Below are positions 22,837 through 31,611 of a DNA stretch of 34,008 nucleotides, piece after piece. The notes under the pieces were generated by a model, which was not told the origin of the DNA, made no database searches, and worked only from the letters and a program-made list of their open reading frames with translations. The position numbers were made by a program, and so were the translations under genes. Location: NCBI RefSeq assembly GCF_000513135.1, contig NZ_BAUV01000043.1:1-34008 (forward strand), written 5' to 3'. The number at the start of each line of letters is the position of its first letter. Position 1 is the stretch's first letter. The stretch is from Halalkalibacter akibai JCM 9157. GTDB lineage: Bacteria; Bacillota; Bacilli; Bacillales; Bacillaceae_D.

Positions 22837-24174
22837 ATGTTAACTCAGAAGAGATGGATGCACCGAAAAATCAAAATGTCACCTCCACAAATTTTAGCTT
22901 TAAGTTTTCTAATTGCTATCACATTAGGAACCATGTTATTGAAAATGCCTATTGCTACCACGGAAGAGATAAGCTGGATTGACGCGTTATTTACAGCTAC
23001 TTCAGCAACAACCGTCACCGGTTTAGTGGTATTAGATACAGGCACAGTCTTCTCCGTGTTTGGTCAGGTCGTTATCATGGTTTTAATGCAAATTGGTGGT
23101 CTAGGGTTAATGACTTTTGCTATTTTAGTTGTTTTAATTCTAGGGAAGAAAATTGGGCTAAGAAAGAGATTGATTGTTCAAGAAGCGTTAAATCAAACAT
23201 CTCTAGGTGGGGTTATAAGACTAGTTAAAATCTTGTTTATCTTTGCTTTTGTCATTGAAGCTATTGCAGTAATTGTATTAGCAATTCGATGGGTACCTGA
23301 GTATGGGTGGGGGTTTGGTTTATTTACTAGTTTGTTTCATGCGGTATCAGCCTTTAATAATGCAGGTTTTTCACTTTTCTCTGATAGTTTAATGGGCTAT
23401 GTGGGTGATCCTGTTGTCAATATTATTATCACCCTTTTGTTTATAACGGGAGGAATAGGCTTTACGGTATTATCTGATTTATGGTACAGCAAACAATTTC
23501 ATCAACTTTCGCTACATACGAAACTGATGCTAATAGGGACGCTCGCCATTAATATCGTAGCCATGTTATTTTTATTTACAATTGAATATTCAAATCCAGC
23601 TACTCTTGGCGCACTGGACTTGAGTGATAAGCTTTGGGCTTCTTATTTTCAGGCAGTGACGACGAGAACGGCAGGATTTAATTCTATTGACATCGCTAGC
23701 ATGAACCCAGGCTCGATTGTATTTATGTGCTTGTTAATGTTTATTGGTGCAGGCAGTGCTTCAACAGGAAGTGGAATAAAACTTACGACTTTTATTGTCA
23801 TCGTTTTAGCAGTTTGGACGTATTTAAAAGGAAGAAACGAAACCGTTATATTTGAACGTACGATTAGAAATCAAATTATTTTGCGGTCATTAGCTATTGT
23901 GGTTATTAGTGTATTTATTGTTTTTATGGCGATATTGGCTCTGTCAATCACAGAGAATGCCCCTTTTTTAACGATTGTCTTTGAAGCATTTTCTGCCTTC
24001 GGTACTGTCGGTTTGTCAATGGGATTAACAGCTAACTTAACGGATATTGGAAAAGAGTTAATTATTGTTTTAATGTTTATCGGTAGAATAGGTCCGTTAA
24101 CCTTAGCATTTTCATTAGCGAAAGCACAGAAATCTTCTGTACGTTATGCTGATGGCGAAGTTTTCACAGGATAA
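22837..24174 (+). CDS. ktrB: KtrB, potassium-translocating subunit
   Basis: Membrane K+ (and Na+-stimulated) uptake channel of the Trk/Ktr/HKT superfamily, working as a dimer on the KtrA ring. 445 residues, the length of the Bacillus protein. Four M1-P-M2 repeats are visible through their pore loops: ATSATTVTGLVV, AFNNAGFSLF, TTRTAGFNSID and SAFGTVGLSMG, each with the filter glycine. ATG 22837 lies one base after the ktrA stop (TAAT-ATG), so translation is coupled. Two in-frame ATGs (22822, 22825) are less likely as they overlap ktrA. The operon ends with a terminator at 24182. Confidence 0.96.
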   Translation: MLTQKRWMHRKIKMSPPQILALSFLIAITLGTMLLKMPIATTEEISWIDALFTATSATTVTGLVVLDTGTVFSVFGQVVIMVLMQIGGLGLMTFAILVVLILGKKIGLRKRLIVQEALNQTSLGGVIRLVKILFIFAFVIEAIAVIVLAIRWVPEYGWGFGLFTSLFHAVSAFNNAGFSLFSDSLMGYVGDPVVNIIITLLFITGGIGFTVLSDLWYSKQFHQLSLHTKLMLIGTLAINIVAMLFLFTIEYSNPATLGALDLSDKLWASYFQAVTTRTAGFNSIDIASMNPGSIVFMCLLMFIGAGSASTGSGIKLTTFIVIVLAVWTYLKGRNETVIFERTIRNQIILRSLAIVVISVFIVFMAILALSITENAPFLTIVFEAFSAFGTVGLSMGLTANLTDIGKELIIVLMFIGRIGPLTLAFSLAKAQKSSVRYADGEVFTG

Positions 24175-24181
24175 AAGTAAG

Positions 24182-24215
24182 GCACATAATTAATTATGTG
24201 CTTCTTCTATTTTAA
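24182..24215 (+). terminator. Intrinsic terminator of ktrAB
   Basis: GCACATAATT and AATTATGTGC (24182-24201) form a perfect palindrome, followed by TTCTTCTATTTT. Confidence 0.8.
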
Positions 24216-24324
24216 ATAAGAGTTTACAAAGTTAATTGTAAATTTATGTTAATATAATAGGTGAAACTTTTGAGTAAGCCAAATCGTAAAGTAATCAAAT
24301 AGTATTTTGAAAGGATGAATAACA

Positions 24325-25224
24325 ATGAGTTTAGTATTGGATCAGGTTACTAAACAATTTGGGACGTTCACGGCTGTTGATCAGTTAAATTTGAAGGTTC
24401 CAGAGAAGGAAATGTTTGGTTTTCTAGGTGCTAATGGTGCAGGGAAAACGACGACATTTCGAATGATTCTAGGTTTGCTAGATCAAACAGCAGGTAAGAT
24501 CACGTGGAATGGTCGCCGTATAGATTATGCAACAACTTCAGAAGTAGGATATTTACCTGAAGAAAGAGGTTTATATCCAAAAATGAAAGTGAGCGAGCAG
24601 ATTGTTTATTTAGCTAGATTGCGTGGCATGAAGAAACAAGCTATTTTAAAAGAATTAGATGGTTGGCTTGAGAGATTCAAGGTGCCGGAATATAAACATA
24701 AGAAAGTCGAAGAACTCTCAAAGGGGAATCAACAAAAGATCCAGTTTATAGCAGCCGTCATACATAAACCGAAACTTTTGATTTTAGACGAACCCTTTAG
24801 TGGTCTGGACCCTGTCAATGTGGAACTGTTAAAAAAAGCGGTTAAAGACATAAAAGATCAAGGAGCTACGATTGTTTTTTCTAGTCATCGAATGGAGCAC
24901 GTTGAGGAGTTATGCGAAAATCTTTGTATTATGCATAAAGGATCGCCTGTTGTACAAGGAAATTTAAAAGAGATTAAACGATCGTTCGAAAAGAAAAATA
25001 TTGCAATACACGCTGATTTCGACCTTGCTTTCTTAAGTGATGTTCCTGGTGTATTGAAAGCGACCTATATAACAGAGGGTGTACGTTTACAAGTAGAGTC
25101 TGAAGAAATTGCCGAGCAGATTTTTCGTCAAGTAGCAGCAAAGGGCTTTGTTCGAAAATTTGAACTAGAAGATCCTTCTTTACATGATATTTTTATAGAG
25201 AAGGTAGGTGCTTCTTTTGAATAA
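24325..25224 (+). CDS. yhaQ: YhaQ-like ABC transporter ATP-binding protein
   Basis: ATPase of a two-gene ABC-2 exporter; the B. subtilis YhaQP and the related NatAB are linked to Na+ export or drug efflux. 299 residues. Walker A is GANGAGKTTT, the signature is a variant LSKGNQQK (family LSGGQ), Walker B is LLILDEPFSGLDP, and the H-loop is SSHRMEH. A C-terminal extension of about 80 residues ends FELEDPSLHDIFIEKVG, typical of the NatA/YhaQ group. A ribosome binding site AAAGGATG lies 8 nt upstream. The stop overlaps the TTG start of yhaP by 8 bp. Confidence 0.9.
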   Translation: MSLVLDQVTKQFGTFTAVDQLNLKVPEKEMFGFLGANGAGKTTTFRMILGLLDQTAGKITWNGRRIDYATTSEVGYLPEERGLYPKMKVSEQIVYLARLRGMKKQAILKELDGWLERFKVPEYKHKKVEELSKGNQQKIQFIAAVIHKPKLLILDEPFSGLDPVNVELLKKAVKDIKDQGATIVFSSHRMEHVEELCENLCIMHKGSPVVQGNLKEIKRSFEKKNIAIHADFDLAFLSDVPGVLKATYITEGVRLQVESEEIAEQIFRQVAAKGFVRKFELEDPSLHDIFIEKVGASFE

Positions 25225-26471
25225 TTTCTGGATCATGTTGTCTCACGCTTATTTTAGTAAGTTGAAATCAAAATCCTTCATTATTACAACGGCTATTACC
25301 GCAGTTGGAATCCTAGTCATAGCTAATATTGAAACGATCATTAAGGTTTTTGACGATGGGGAAATGAGGAAAGATCAGGTCGCAGTCATTGATGAAACAG
25401 ATGTAATTTATCCCCTACTAAAAGAGGAAATTCAGTTAATAAATGAAAATATTGAACTTGAGTTAACAACAGAAGCGATTGACATATTAGAAGCAGACGT
25501 GGAAGAAGGTTTATACGAAGGAATTCTTATATTAAAAAGTGGAGAGAACGGCTCTTTCGAAGCTGTCTATAAATCTACTTCTTTAACAGGTAGTCAGGTT
25601 ACAGCGAGTCTTCAAGCTTCTTTGCAACATATTCAAACCAGCTTCGCGGCACAAGAACTTGATTTAACGATGGGCGAAATCGCGAGACTCAACGCTCCAG
25701 TGTTATTTACAAACGAAGCCATCGTAGAAGGAGCAAAATCTGAGGAGGAGTTGAATCAAGCCAGAGGAATTGTTTACATCTTATTGTTTTTCATTTACTT
25801 TTCAGTCATTATGTATTCAAGTATGATCGCTACAGATGTGGCGACAGAAAAATCTTCGAGAGTCATGGAAATCATTATTTCAAGTGTATCTCCTGTAAAG
25901 CAAATGTTTGCTAAAATTATTGGGATTGGACTAGTAGGATTAACACAAATGATCGTACTGCTCCTAGTTGGTTATTTTTCTTTAAAAAGCAGTCAAGATT
26001 TAGTTATGGGTGGGTTTCTTGAATTCTTTGGATTTGGCGAGTTATCAGCAACGATCATTTTTTACGCGGTTGTATTTTTCTTATTAGGCTATTTTTTATT
26101 ATGCAACACTAGCAGCGCTACTTGGATCAGTCGTTAGTAGGATTGAAGAGGTTCAGCAGATGATTCTGCCATTAGTCTTTTTGGTTATGATTGGCTTTTT
26201 TATCGCGATGTTCGGATTGGGTGCACCTGAATCGTCATTCATAACAGTTACATCGTATATTCCGTTTTTTACACCGATGGTTATGTTCTTACGAGTAGGC
26301 ATGTTGAACATATCACCAATCGAGCCGATTTTAGGTATTGCTATTTTATTAATAGGTATTCTACTACTTGCTTTATTTGGAGCAAGGGTATACCGCGGTG
26401 GTGTTTTAATGTATGGACAGTCTAATTCTTTTAAAGACATTAAAAAGGCAATTGATATTACAAAAAAATAA
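25217..26471 (+). pseudogene. yhaP: YhaP-like ABC-2 permease, frameshifted
   Basis: Membrane partner of YhaQ. TTG 25217 (MNNFWIMLSHAYFSKLKSKSF) has AAGGTAGGTG 6-7 nt upstream. The protein has an N-terminal membrane segment, a large extracellular loop (about residues 45-185), and a cluster of C-terminal membrane helices. The first frame stops at 26135-26137, but the expected continuation (YATLAALLGSVVSRIEEVQQM and on to the end at 26471) is in another frame. The break is at the run of six Ts, 26092-26097: removing one T restores the frame. Joined length is about 418 residues, the family size. A homopolymer sequencing error is a good explanation; if real, the exporter would lack its last membrane helices. 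Confidence 0.88.
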
Positions 26472-26508
26472 TGGTAACTCGCTTTTGTAAGAAAAATGAT
26501 CTATATAT

Positions 26509-26537
26509 AAAGGATGTTTCACTTGAGACATCCTTTT
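26509..26537 (+). terminator. Intrinsic terminator of yhaQP
   Basis: AGGATGTTTC (26511-26520) pairs with GAGACATCCT (26525-26534), one G-U, 4-nt loop, followed by TTTTT. Confidence 0.88.
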
Positions 26538-26646
26538 TTACTGTTTGAAAATAATTGTAGAATTAGAGCCTATAGATAGCTGGAGTATGAGATAATATAA
26601 TGAAAAGTCCGGTGTTAGACCCGATAAGATAACAGAAAGGATCTAT

Positions 26647-28047
26647 ATGAATATTTCAGAAAAAGAAATTTTAGATAGAATCTCAGATGCCTTTTATGCG
26701 TTAGATGAACATTGGAATTTTACATATTTTAATAAAGAAGCAAGTCGATTGTTGCTGCGTGATCAAGGGAAACTAATAGGGAAAAACATTTGGTCAGAGT
26801 TTCCAGAAACGATTGAAACTTCTTTATTTGAAAAATACCATAAGGCCCTTAAAGTTCAGTTGCCACTTCAGTTCGATCTATACTATGATCCACTAAAAAT
26901 ATGGTTTGAGATTAGGGTTTACCCTTCTCAAAACGGATTATCGGTTTATTTTAAAGATATTACTAAAGAGAAGGAACAAGCTTCTCGCCAGGAACAACAT
27001 TATAGATCTCTTTTTGATTATAACCCAGATGCTGTTTATTCTTTAGATTTAGAGGGGAATTACTTAAGTGTTAATTCAACAACGGAACAGCTTCTAGGCT
27101 ATAGTGAAAAAGAGCTTATACAAATGTCTTATATTCCACTTATCACTGAAGATGAGATGGAGAAAACAACTGCTCATTTTTCCAAAGCGGTTAATGGTTG
27201 CATTCAACATTATGAGTCAAAAGTTACACACAAAGAAGGACATATAGTAGATATAAAAGTCACGAACATTCCAATTATTGTTGAGAACAAAATTGTAGGA
27301 GTGTATGGGATTGCGAAGGATGTCTCCAATCAGAAAAGAACTGAAAAACTGTTATTTGAGTCTGAAAAATTAACAGCCGTTGGACAGCTAGCAGCATCTA
27401 TAGCTCATGAAATTAGAAATCCACTTACATCTATCAAAGGATTTCTTCAGTTGATTAAAGGAACAAATGAGAAAGTGAATAAAAATTATCTTAACATTAT
27501 GGCTGATGAAATAACGAGAATTGAAATGATCACAGGGGAACTACTTTTATTAGCGAAACCACAGGCACATGATTTCCAATATGAATATTTAAATAAAATA
27601 GTGGAAGATGTCGTGCTGCTATTAAGTTCTCAAGCGTTAATTAACCATGTTGAAGTAAATGTAACCATTAACCGAGTTCCATTAATGAAATGTGTTCCGA
27701 ATCAATTAAAGCAAGTATTTATTAACTTGATTAAAAACGCTATTGAAGCCATGCCAACAGGTGGAGTTATTACGATTCATGCGTCTCAACAACAAGATAC
27801 TTCTATTCGTATCGTTATTGAAGATGAGGGAGGCGGGATTCCACAAGAGTTTTTGGATAAGATCGGTACTCCTTTTTATACGACAAAGGAAAAAGGAACT
27901 GGGCTCGGTTTAATGACAACATTAAAAATAATTGACTTCCATCATGGAACGTTAAACATATCAAGTGTGATAAATAAAGGAACAAAAATAGAAATAATCC
28001 TACCGCTTGAGCAGACTACTACGTTAAAAGGAAACCTTTCAAAGTAA
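26647..28047 (+). CDS. PAS-PAS sensor histidine kinase (sporulation-kinase-like, orphan)
   Basis: Soluble two-component kinase of 466 residues without membrane segments. In order: PAS 1 (about 5-110), PAS 2 (about 118-235, S-box style FDYNPDAVYSLDLEGNYLSVN), HisKA with phospho-acceptor H254 in IAHEIRNPLTSIKGF, and HATPase_c with N-box NQLKQVFINLIKNAIEA, G1 EDEGGGIP and G2 GTGLGLMTT. No response regulator gene is adjacent. The H-box and the cytoplasmic PAS array resemble the Bacillus phosphorelay kinases KinA/KinE that phosphorylate Spo0F, which would explain the missing partner; this is inference. ATG 26647 follows AGAAAGGA. Convergent with the desaturase gene and sharing its terminator. Confidence 0.88.
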   Translation: MNISEKEILDRISDAFYALDEHWNFTYFNKEASRLLLRDQGKLIGKNIWSEFPETIETSLFEKYHKALKVQLPLQFDLYYDPLKIWFEIRVYPSQNGLSVYFKDITKEKEQASRQEQHYRSLFDYNPDAVYSLDLEGNYLSVNSTTEQLLGYSEKELIQMSYIPLITEDEMEKTTAHFSKAVNGCIQHYESKVTHKEGHIVDIKVTNIPIIVENKIVGVYGIAKDVSNQKRTEKLLFESEKLTAVGQLAASIAHEIRNPLTSIKGFLQLIKGTNEKVNKNYLNIMADEITRIEMITGELLLLAKPQAHDFQYEYLNKIVEDVVLLLSSQALINHVEVNVTINRVPLMKCVPNQLKQVFINLIKNAIEAMPTGGVITIHASQQQDTSIRIVIEDEGGGIPQEFLDKIGTPFYTTKEKGTGLGLMTTLKIIDFHHGTLNISSVINKGTKIEIILPLEQTTTLKGNLSK

Positions 28048-28080
28048 AACACGCCCCTTAATCAAAGAAGGGGCGTGTTT
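28047..28080. terminator. Bidirectional terminator between the kinase and the desaturase genes
   Basis: Perfect 13-bp arms (28047-28059 and 28068-28080, AAACACGCCCCTT type) with an 8-nt loop; A-rich on the left and T-rich on the right, so it serves both convergent genes. Confidence 0.88.
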
Positions 28081-28095
28081 CTAGTTGTTAATAGG

Positions 28096-29124
28096 CTATC
28101 CACTTATGGTTTTATCTTGTTTAATAAATTCACGGATATCTTTATTCCCAATGAACTTTTTCGCTCGATCATCCCATAATTTAAAGGTGAGCGATTTTAA
28201 ACTTGTGAGTAATGTTAAAGTTGGAACATCTTGAAGGCGCTCGTCACTGTTATGAGCTTGTTCAAGAAGATAATTTGGTACACGAGAATTCAAGTGATGA
28301 ACATGATGATAACCAATGTTACCTGAGAACCACTGTAGAATTTTCGGTAATTTATAATAGGAACTACCTTTTAAGGCAGCTTCAACAAAGTTCCAATTTT
28401 CATTATGTTCAAAGTAACCATCCTCAAATTGATGCTGTACATAAAACAACCATACTCCTGAAAAAGTTGCTACATAAAAGATCGGTAGTTGTACGAGAAT
28501 ATACTCTTTCCACCCTATCGTAAAGCCAACAATACAAACAATGGTTACAAGTGCTACATTCGTCAACCAAACATGGCGTTTCTCTTTTGGAGAAGCAGTT
28601 TTAGCATTGAAACGATAGTCGATTAAGAAGATGTATAAAGGACCGATTAAAAACATGACAATCGGATTGCGATAGATTCGATAAGCGATTCGTTTGAACG
28701 GAGTAGCGTCCGCGTATTCCTGTAACGTCATTGTCCAAACATCACCAACGCCTCGTTTTTCTAAATTTCCATTTGAAGCATGATGGGTCGTATGCGTTCG
28801 TTTCCATTGTTCGAACGCGCAAAAAGTAAACAAACCAGTAATAATTCCTACGATCTCGTTAGCCTTTCGACTCTTAAAAAATGAATAATGTGTGCAGTCA
28901 TGAAAAATGATAAACGTCCGGACCAAAAATCCAGCTGCGGGTACAGCACATAAAAGTGTTAACCAGAATGAAATTTCTAGACTAAGATACGCAAGAACCC
29001 ACAACAGTAAAAATGGTCCGACCGAATTTACTAGTTGCCATGTACTTGCTGAAACACGGGGTTTCTCGAATGGAGCTAATTTCTTTTTCCATTCACGGAT
29101 GTCATAGTTTGAATTTTTGCTCAT
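28096..29124 (-). CDS. des: Acyl-lipid fatty acid desaturase (Des-like)
   Basis: Membrane di-iron enzyme that inserts a cis double bond into phospholipid acyl chains, keeping membranes fluid in the cold. 342 residues. All three histidine boxes are present: HDCTH (H75, H79), HTTHH (H111, H114, H115) and HHVHH near residue 275. Four membrane helices in two pairs separate the boxes. It is close by eye to the B. subtilis Des desaturase. The ribosome binding site GAGGTGA on the minus strand is well placed. In B. subtilis the desKR pair follows des; here no such genes are near. The promoter region carries a perfect palindrome at 29164-29189. Confidence 0.9.
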   Translation of the reverse strand: MSKNSNYDIREWKKKLAPFEKPRVSASTWQLVNSVGPFLLLWVLAYLSLEISFWLTLLCAVPAAGFLVRTFIIFHDCTHYSFFKSRKANEIVGIITGLFTFCAFEQWKRTHTTHHASNGNLEKRGVGDVWTMTLQEYADATPFKRIAYRIYRNPIVMFLIGPLYIFLIDYRFNAKTASPKEKRHVWLTNVALVTIVCIVGFTIGWKEYILVQLPIFYVATFSGVWLFYVQHQFEDGYFEHNENWNFVEAALKGSSYYKLPKILQWFSGNIGYHHVHHLNSRVPNYLLEQAHNSDERLQDVPTLTLLTSLKSLTFKLWDDRAKKFIGNKDIREFIKQDKTISG

Positions 29125-29147
29125 TAAATAAACTCACCTCATAACAA

Positions 29148-29189
29148 ATTCTAACAGAAATTCACCAAAAAACGACATTATTTTTTGGT
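29148..29189 (-). promoter_or_regulatory. Desaturase promoter with palindromic operator
   Basis: On the minus strand an extended -10 TGTTAGAAT (rc of 29148-29156) lies about 25 bp before the ATG; the -35 at the right distance (GTCGTT) is poor. A perfect inverted repeat ACCAAAAAA-N8-TTTTTTGGT (29164-29189) covers that -35. A weak -35 under a palindrome suggests regulated, perhaps activator-dependent expression. Confidence 0.55.
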
Positions 29190-29415
29190 ATAGAAAAAAG
29201 TGGTTGACGTAGTTAGATTAACTTATGTCTGTTTATGGTCTTATTTTAAAGTCATAAATACCACCACTAATTACCATTCATATTATTTACTTTGTTATTT
29301 GTGACCATACATGAAATATGAACTCTATCTAATAAGTTTTATGCAAGCACTTTTTATGAAAAAGCTAGTGTTTATGCCTATTAAAATACTAGATGTGTGC
29401 ATGATTCGACAAGCC

Positions 29416-29469
29416 TTTACAAAAGCTTTACATTCCAACCATACCTCCTTAACATTCCTCTACTATACT
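29416..29469 (+). promoter_or_regulatory. Pho box and promoter of pstS
   Basis: TTTACA at 29416 and 29427, a degenerate ACCATA at 29438, and TTAACA at 29449 are spaced exactly 11 bp apart, the arrangement bound by PhoP~P dimers in Bacillus. The -10 TATACT (29464-29469) follows 9 bp later. There is no separate -35, as expected for a PhoP-activated promoter. The rest of the 29190-29415 interval shows nothing convincing. Confidence 0.85.
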
Positions 29470-29535
29470 AGCAATTGTGAGAGGGAAAACCTTTCAACAT
29501 CTAACATTTTCCTAGAGAAAAGGGAGGACAATTCA

Positions 29536-30558
29536 GTGAATTTCAAAAAGTATTTCTTGTTCTTAGTAATGGCTGCACTAATGGTTGTTATGGCAGCGTG
29601 TGGAGGAGGTTCAGACGAGCCAACTGCAGCTGCAAATGAAACGCCTGATACTGCTGAAGAAACAACAGAAACAGAGACGGAAACAGAAACAGAAGATGTT
29701 ACAGCTTCTCTAGAAGGAAGTGTTGTAATTGATGGTTCAGGTACCGTATTTCCACTAATGTCAGTGCTTGCTGAAGAATATATGGTAAATGAGCAAGAGA
29801 ACGTGTCTGTTGAAGTAAGCCGTGCTGGTACAAGTGCTGGTTTTGGAAGATTCTTAGTTGAAAATGGAACTGATTTTAATAATGCCTCAAGAGCGATTAA
29901 AGAAGAAGAACAAGCTGAAGCAGATGCAGTAGGCTTTGAAGTAAAAGAGATGAAAGTAGCATTAGACGGTTTAACATTCGTTATTAATAAAGAAAATGAT
30001 TGGGCTACTGAGTTAACAGCTGAAGAATTAATTCGTATTTTCAAACATGATGGTGGAGTAACAAAGTGGTCTGATCTTCGTCCTGAATTTCCAGATGAAG
30101 AAATCCATGCAATGGGTCCAAATGAAAATCATGGAACATATGAATTTTTCTACGAGAAAATTCTTGAAAAAGAAGATTTAGTAGACGGGGTTAACCTTCA
30201 ACAGGAATACTCAACACTTGTTAACTTAGTATCTGAAGACAAAAACGGAATTGCATTCTTTGGGTTTGGTTATTACGTAAATAACCAAGATAAATTACAA
30301 GCTGTACATGTAGATTTCGGTGATGGCGCTGTTGAACCAAGTCTTGAGACAATTGATGAAGCTGGTGATTATGCACCATTCACTCGTCCTGTATTCACAT
30401 ACTTAAATGTTGATATGGCAAAAGCTAAGCCACAAGTTTTAGATTTTGCACTTTATGTAGCGAATAATGCTGATGTATTCGCTGGACAAACTGGATTTGC
30501 TCCACTTCCAGAAGCAGAGTTGCAACAATACATTGACTATTTAGAAGGCTTGAAATAA
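29536..30558 (+). CDS. pstS: PstS, phosphate-binding lipoprotein
   Basis: Extracellular lipoprotein that captures phosphate and delivers it to PstCA. GTG 29536 is chosen: GGGAGG (29522-29527) is 8 nt upstream, and the protein then starts MNFKKYFLFLVMAALMVVMAAC with a lipobox ending at C22. A longer in-frame start at 29311 would place the promoter inside the gene. A low-complexity Thr/Glu linker (about residues 40-58) precedes the binding domain. Phosphate-contact segments include DGSGTVFPL, SRAGTSAGFGRF, and NENHGTYEFF. About 340 residues. It is the first gene of the pst operon and followed by a hairpin before pstC. Confidence 0.95.
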   Translation: MNFKKYFLFLVMAALMVVMAACGGGSDEPTAAANETPDTAEETTETETETETEDVTASLEGSVVIDGSGTVFPLMSVLAEEYMVNEQENVSVEVSRAGTSAGFGRFLVENGTDFNNASRAIKEEEQAEADAVGFEVKEMKVALDGLTFVINKENDWATELTAEELIRIFKHDGGVTKWSDLRPEFPDEEIHAMGPNENHGTYEFFYEKILEKEDLVDGVNLQQEYSTLVNLVSEDKNGIAFFGFGYYVNNQDKLQAVHVDFGDGAVEPSLETIDEAGDYAPFTRPVFTYLNVDMAKAKPQVLDFALYVANNADVFAGQTGFAPLPEAELQQYIDYLEGLK

Positions 30559-30577
30559 TAGTTAGTGTGGTTTTTAA

Positions 30578-30610
30578 AGGATGAGGGCTGTTGTTAGTTC
30601 TCATCCTCTT
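30578..30610 (+). terminator. Attenuator or processing hairpin between pstS and pstC
   Basis: AGGATGAG (30578-30585) pairs perfectly with CTCATCCT (30600-30607) on a 14-nt loop, followed by CTTCTATATA. The weak U-tract suggests partial termination or a 3' stabiliser, consistent with pstS being needed in excess. Confidence 0.6.
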
Positions 30611-30653
30611 CTATATAAAGAATTGGTGAGGATTGGAAGGGGTGCACTAAGTG

Positions 30654-31609
30654 ATGGAAACAAGCAGCGCATTAAAAAAGGGGAACGCTGTTAACGTTAG
30701 GGACATGATTGAAGAAAAGAAAAGCACTAGAAATATGACAAATGTTATGGAAAAGCTTATGCCTAAGCTTCTTCTACTTATTGCGAGTATTTCAATTTTT
30801 ACAACACTTGGCATTTTATTTACATTATTGTTTGAAACAGTTGAATTTTTTCAACGGATCCCTTTTTATGAATTTTTCTCAGGGACAGTTTTGAAGCCTT
30901 TAAGTCAGAATCCTCAATTTGGAGTTCTACCTTTGCTGACAGGAACGATCATATCATCTGTGATTGCAATGTTTGTAGCGATCCCTATTGGATTAATGAC
31001 AGCTATTTATTTAAGTGAATATGCAACAGATAAAATAAGAAGACTAGTAAAACCTATTTTAGAAATTCTTGCCGGTATTCCAACTATTGTTTATGGATTT
31101 TTTGCTTTCACATTTGTGACTCCTTTGTTAAGAGAGTTTATTCCTGGCTTACAAGCAACCAATATATTAAGTCCCGGAATAGTAATGGGTATTATGATTA
31201 TCCCGATGGTAGCTTCTTTATCAGAAGATGCAATGAGTTCAGTACCGAACTCAATGAGGAAGGGGCTCTTGCCTTAGGTTCAACGAAACTAGAAGTCACG
31301 GGTAAAGTGATTATTCCGGCTGCTATGTCTGGGATCGTAGCTTCGTTCGTTCTTGGAATTTCACGTGCTATTGGAGAAACAATGATTGTAACGATAGCGA
31401 GTGGAAGTTCTAAAAACTTTACATTTGACATTACACAATCGATGCAGACAATGACTGCTTACATTGTTGAAGTGAGTAGTGGGGATGCTCCTGCTGGCTC
31501 GACTATATATTACAGTTTATATGCTGTTGCCATGACTTTGTTTGTTTTTACATTTCTTATGAATTTATTTGCTAGATATATCTCTCGTAAATTTAGGGAG
31601 GAATATTAA
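30654..31609 (+). pseudogene. pstC: PstC, phosphate ABC transporter permease, frameshifted
   Basis: One of two membrane subunits of the high-affinity phosphate importer. The ATG at 30654 (GTG 30651 is an alternative) follows GAAGGGGTG. The first frame ends with a stop at 31275-31277 after NSMRKGLLP. The expected EAA-loop sequence, REGALALGSTKLEVTGKVII, and the rest of the protein up to 31609 lie in another frame. Restoring one G in ATGAGG(G)AAGGGG (31254-31265) gives the complete protein of about 318 residues. The break falls exactly in the EAA loop that contacts PstB, so if real it destroys function. A dropped G in a short G run is an equally good explanation. Confidence 0.9.
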
Positions 31610-31611
31610 AA

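Noticed and set aside
29311-29535. 75-residue N-terminal extension of PstS
   Set aside because: It would put the Pho box and -10 inside the coding region and bury the lipoprotein signal peptide; GTG 29536 has a good ribosome binding site.
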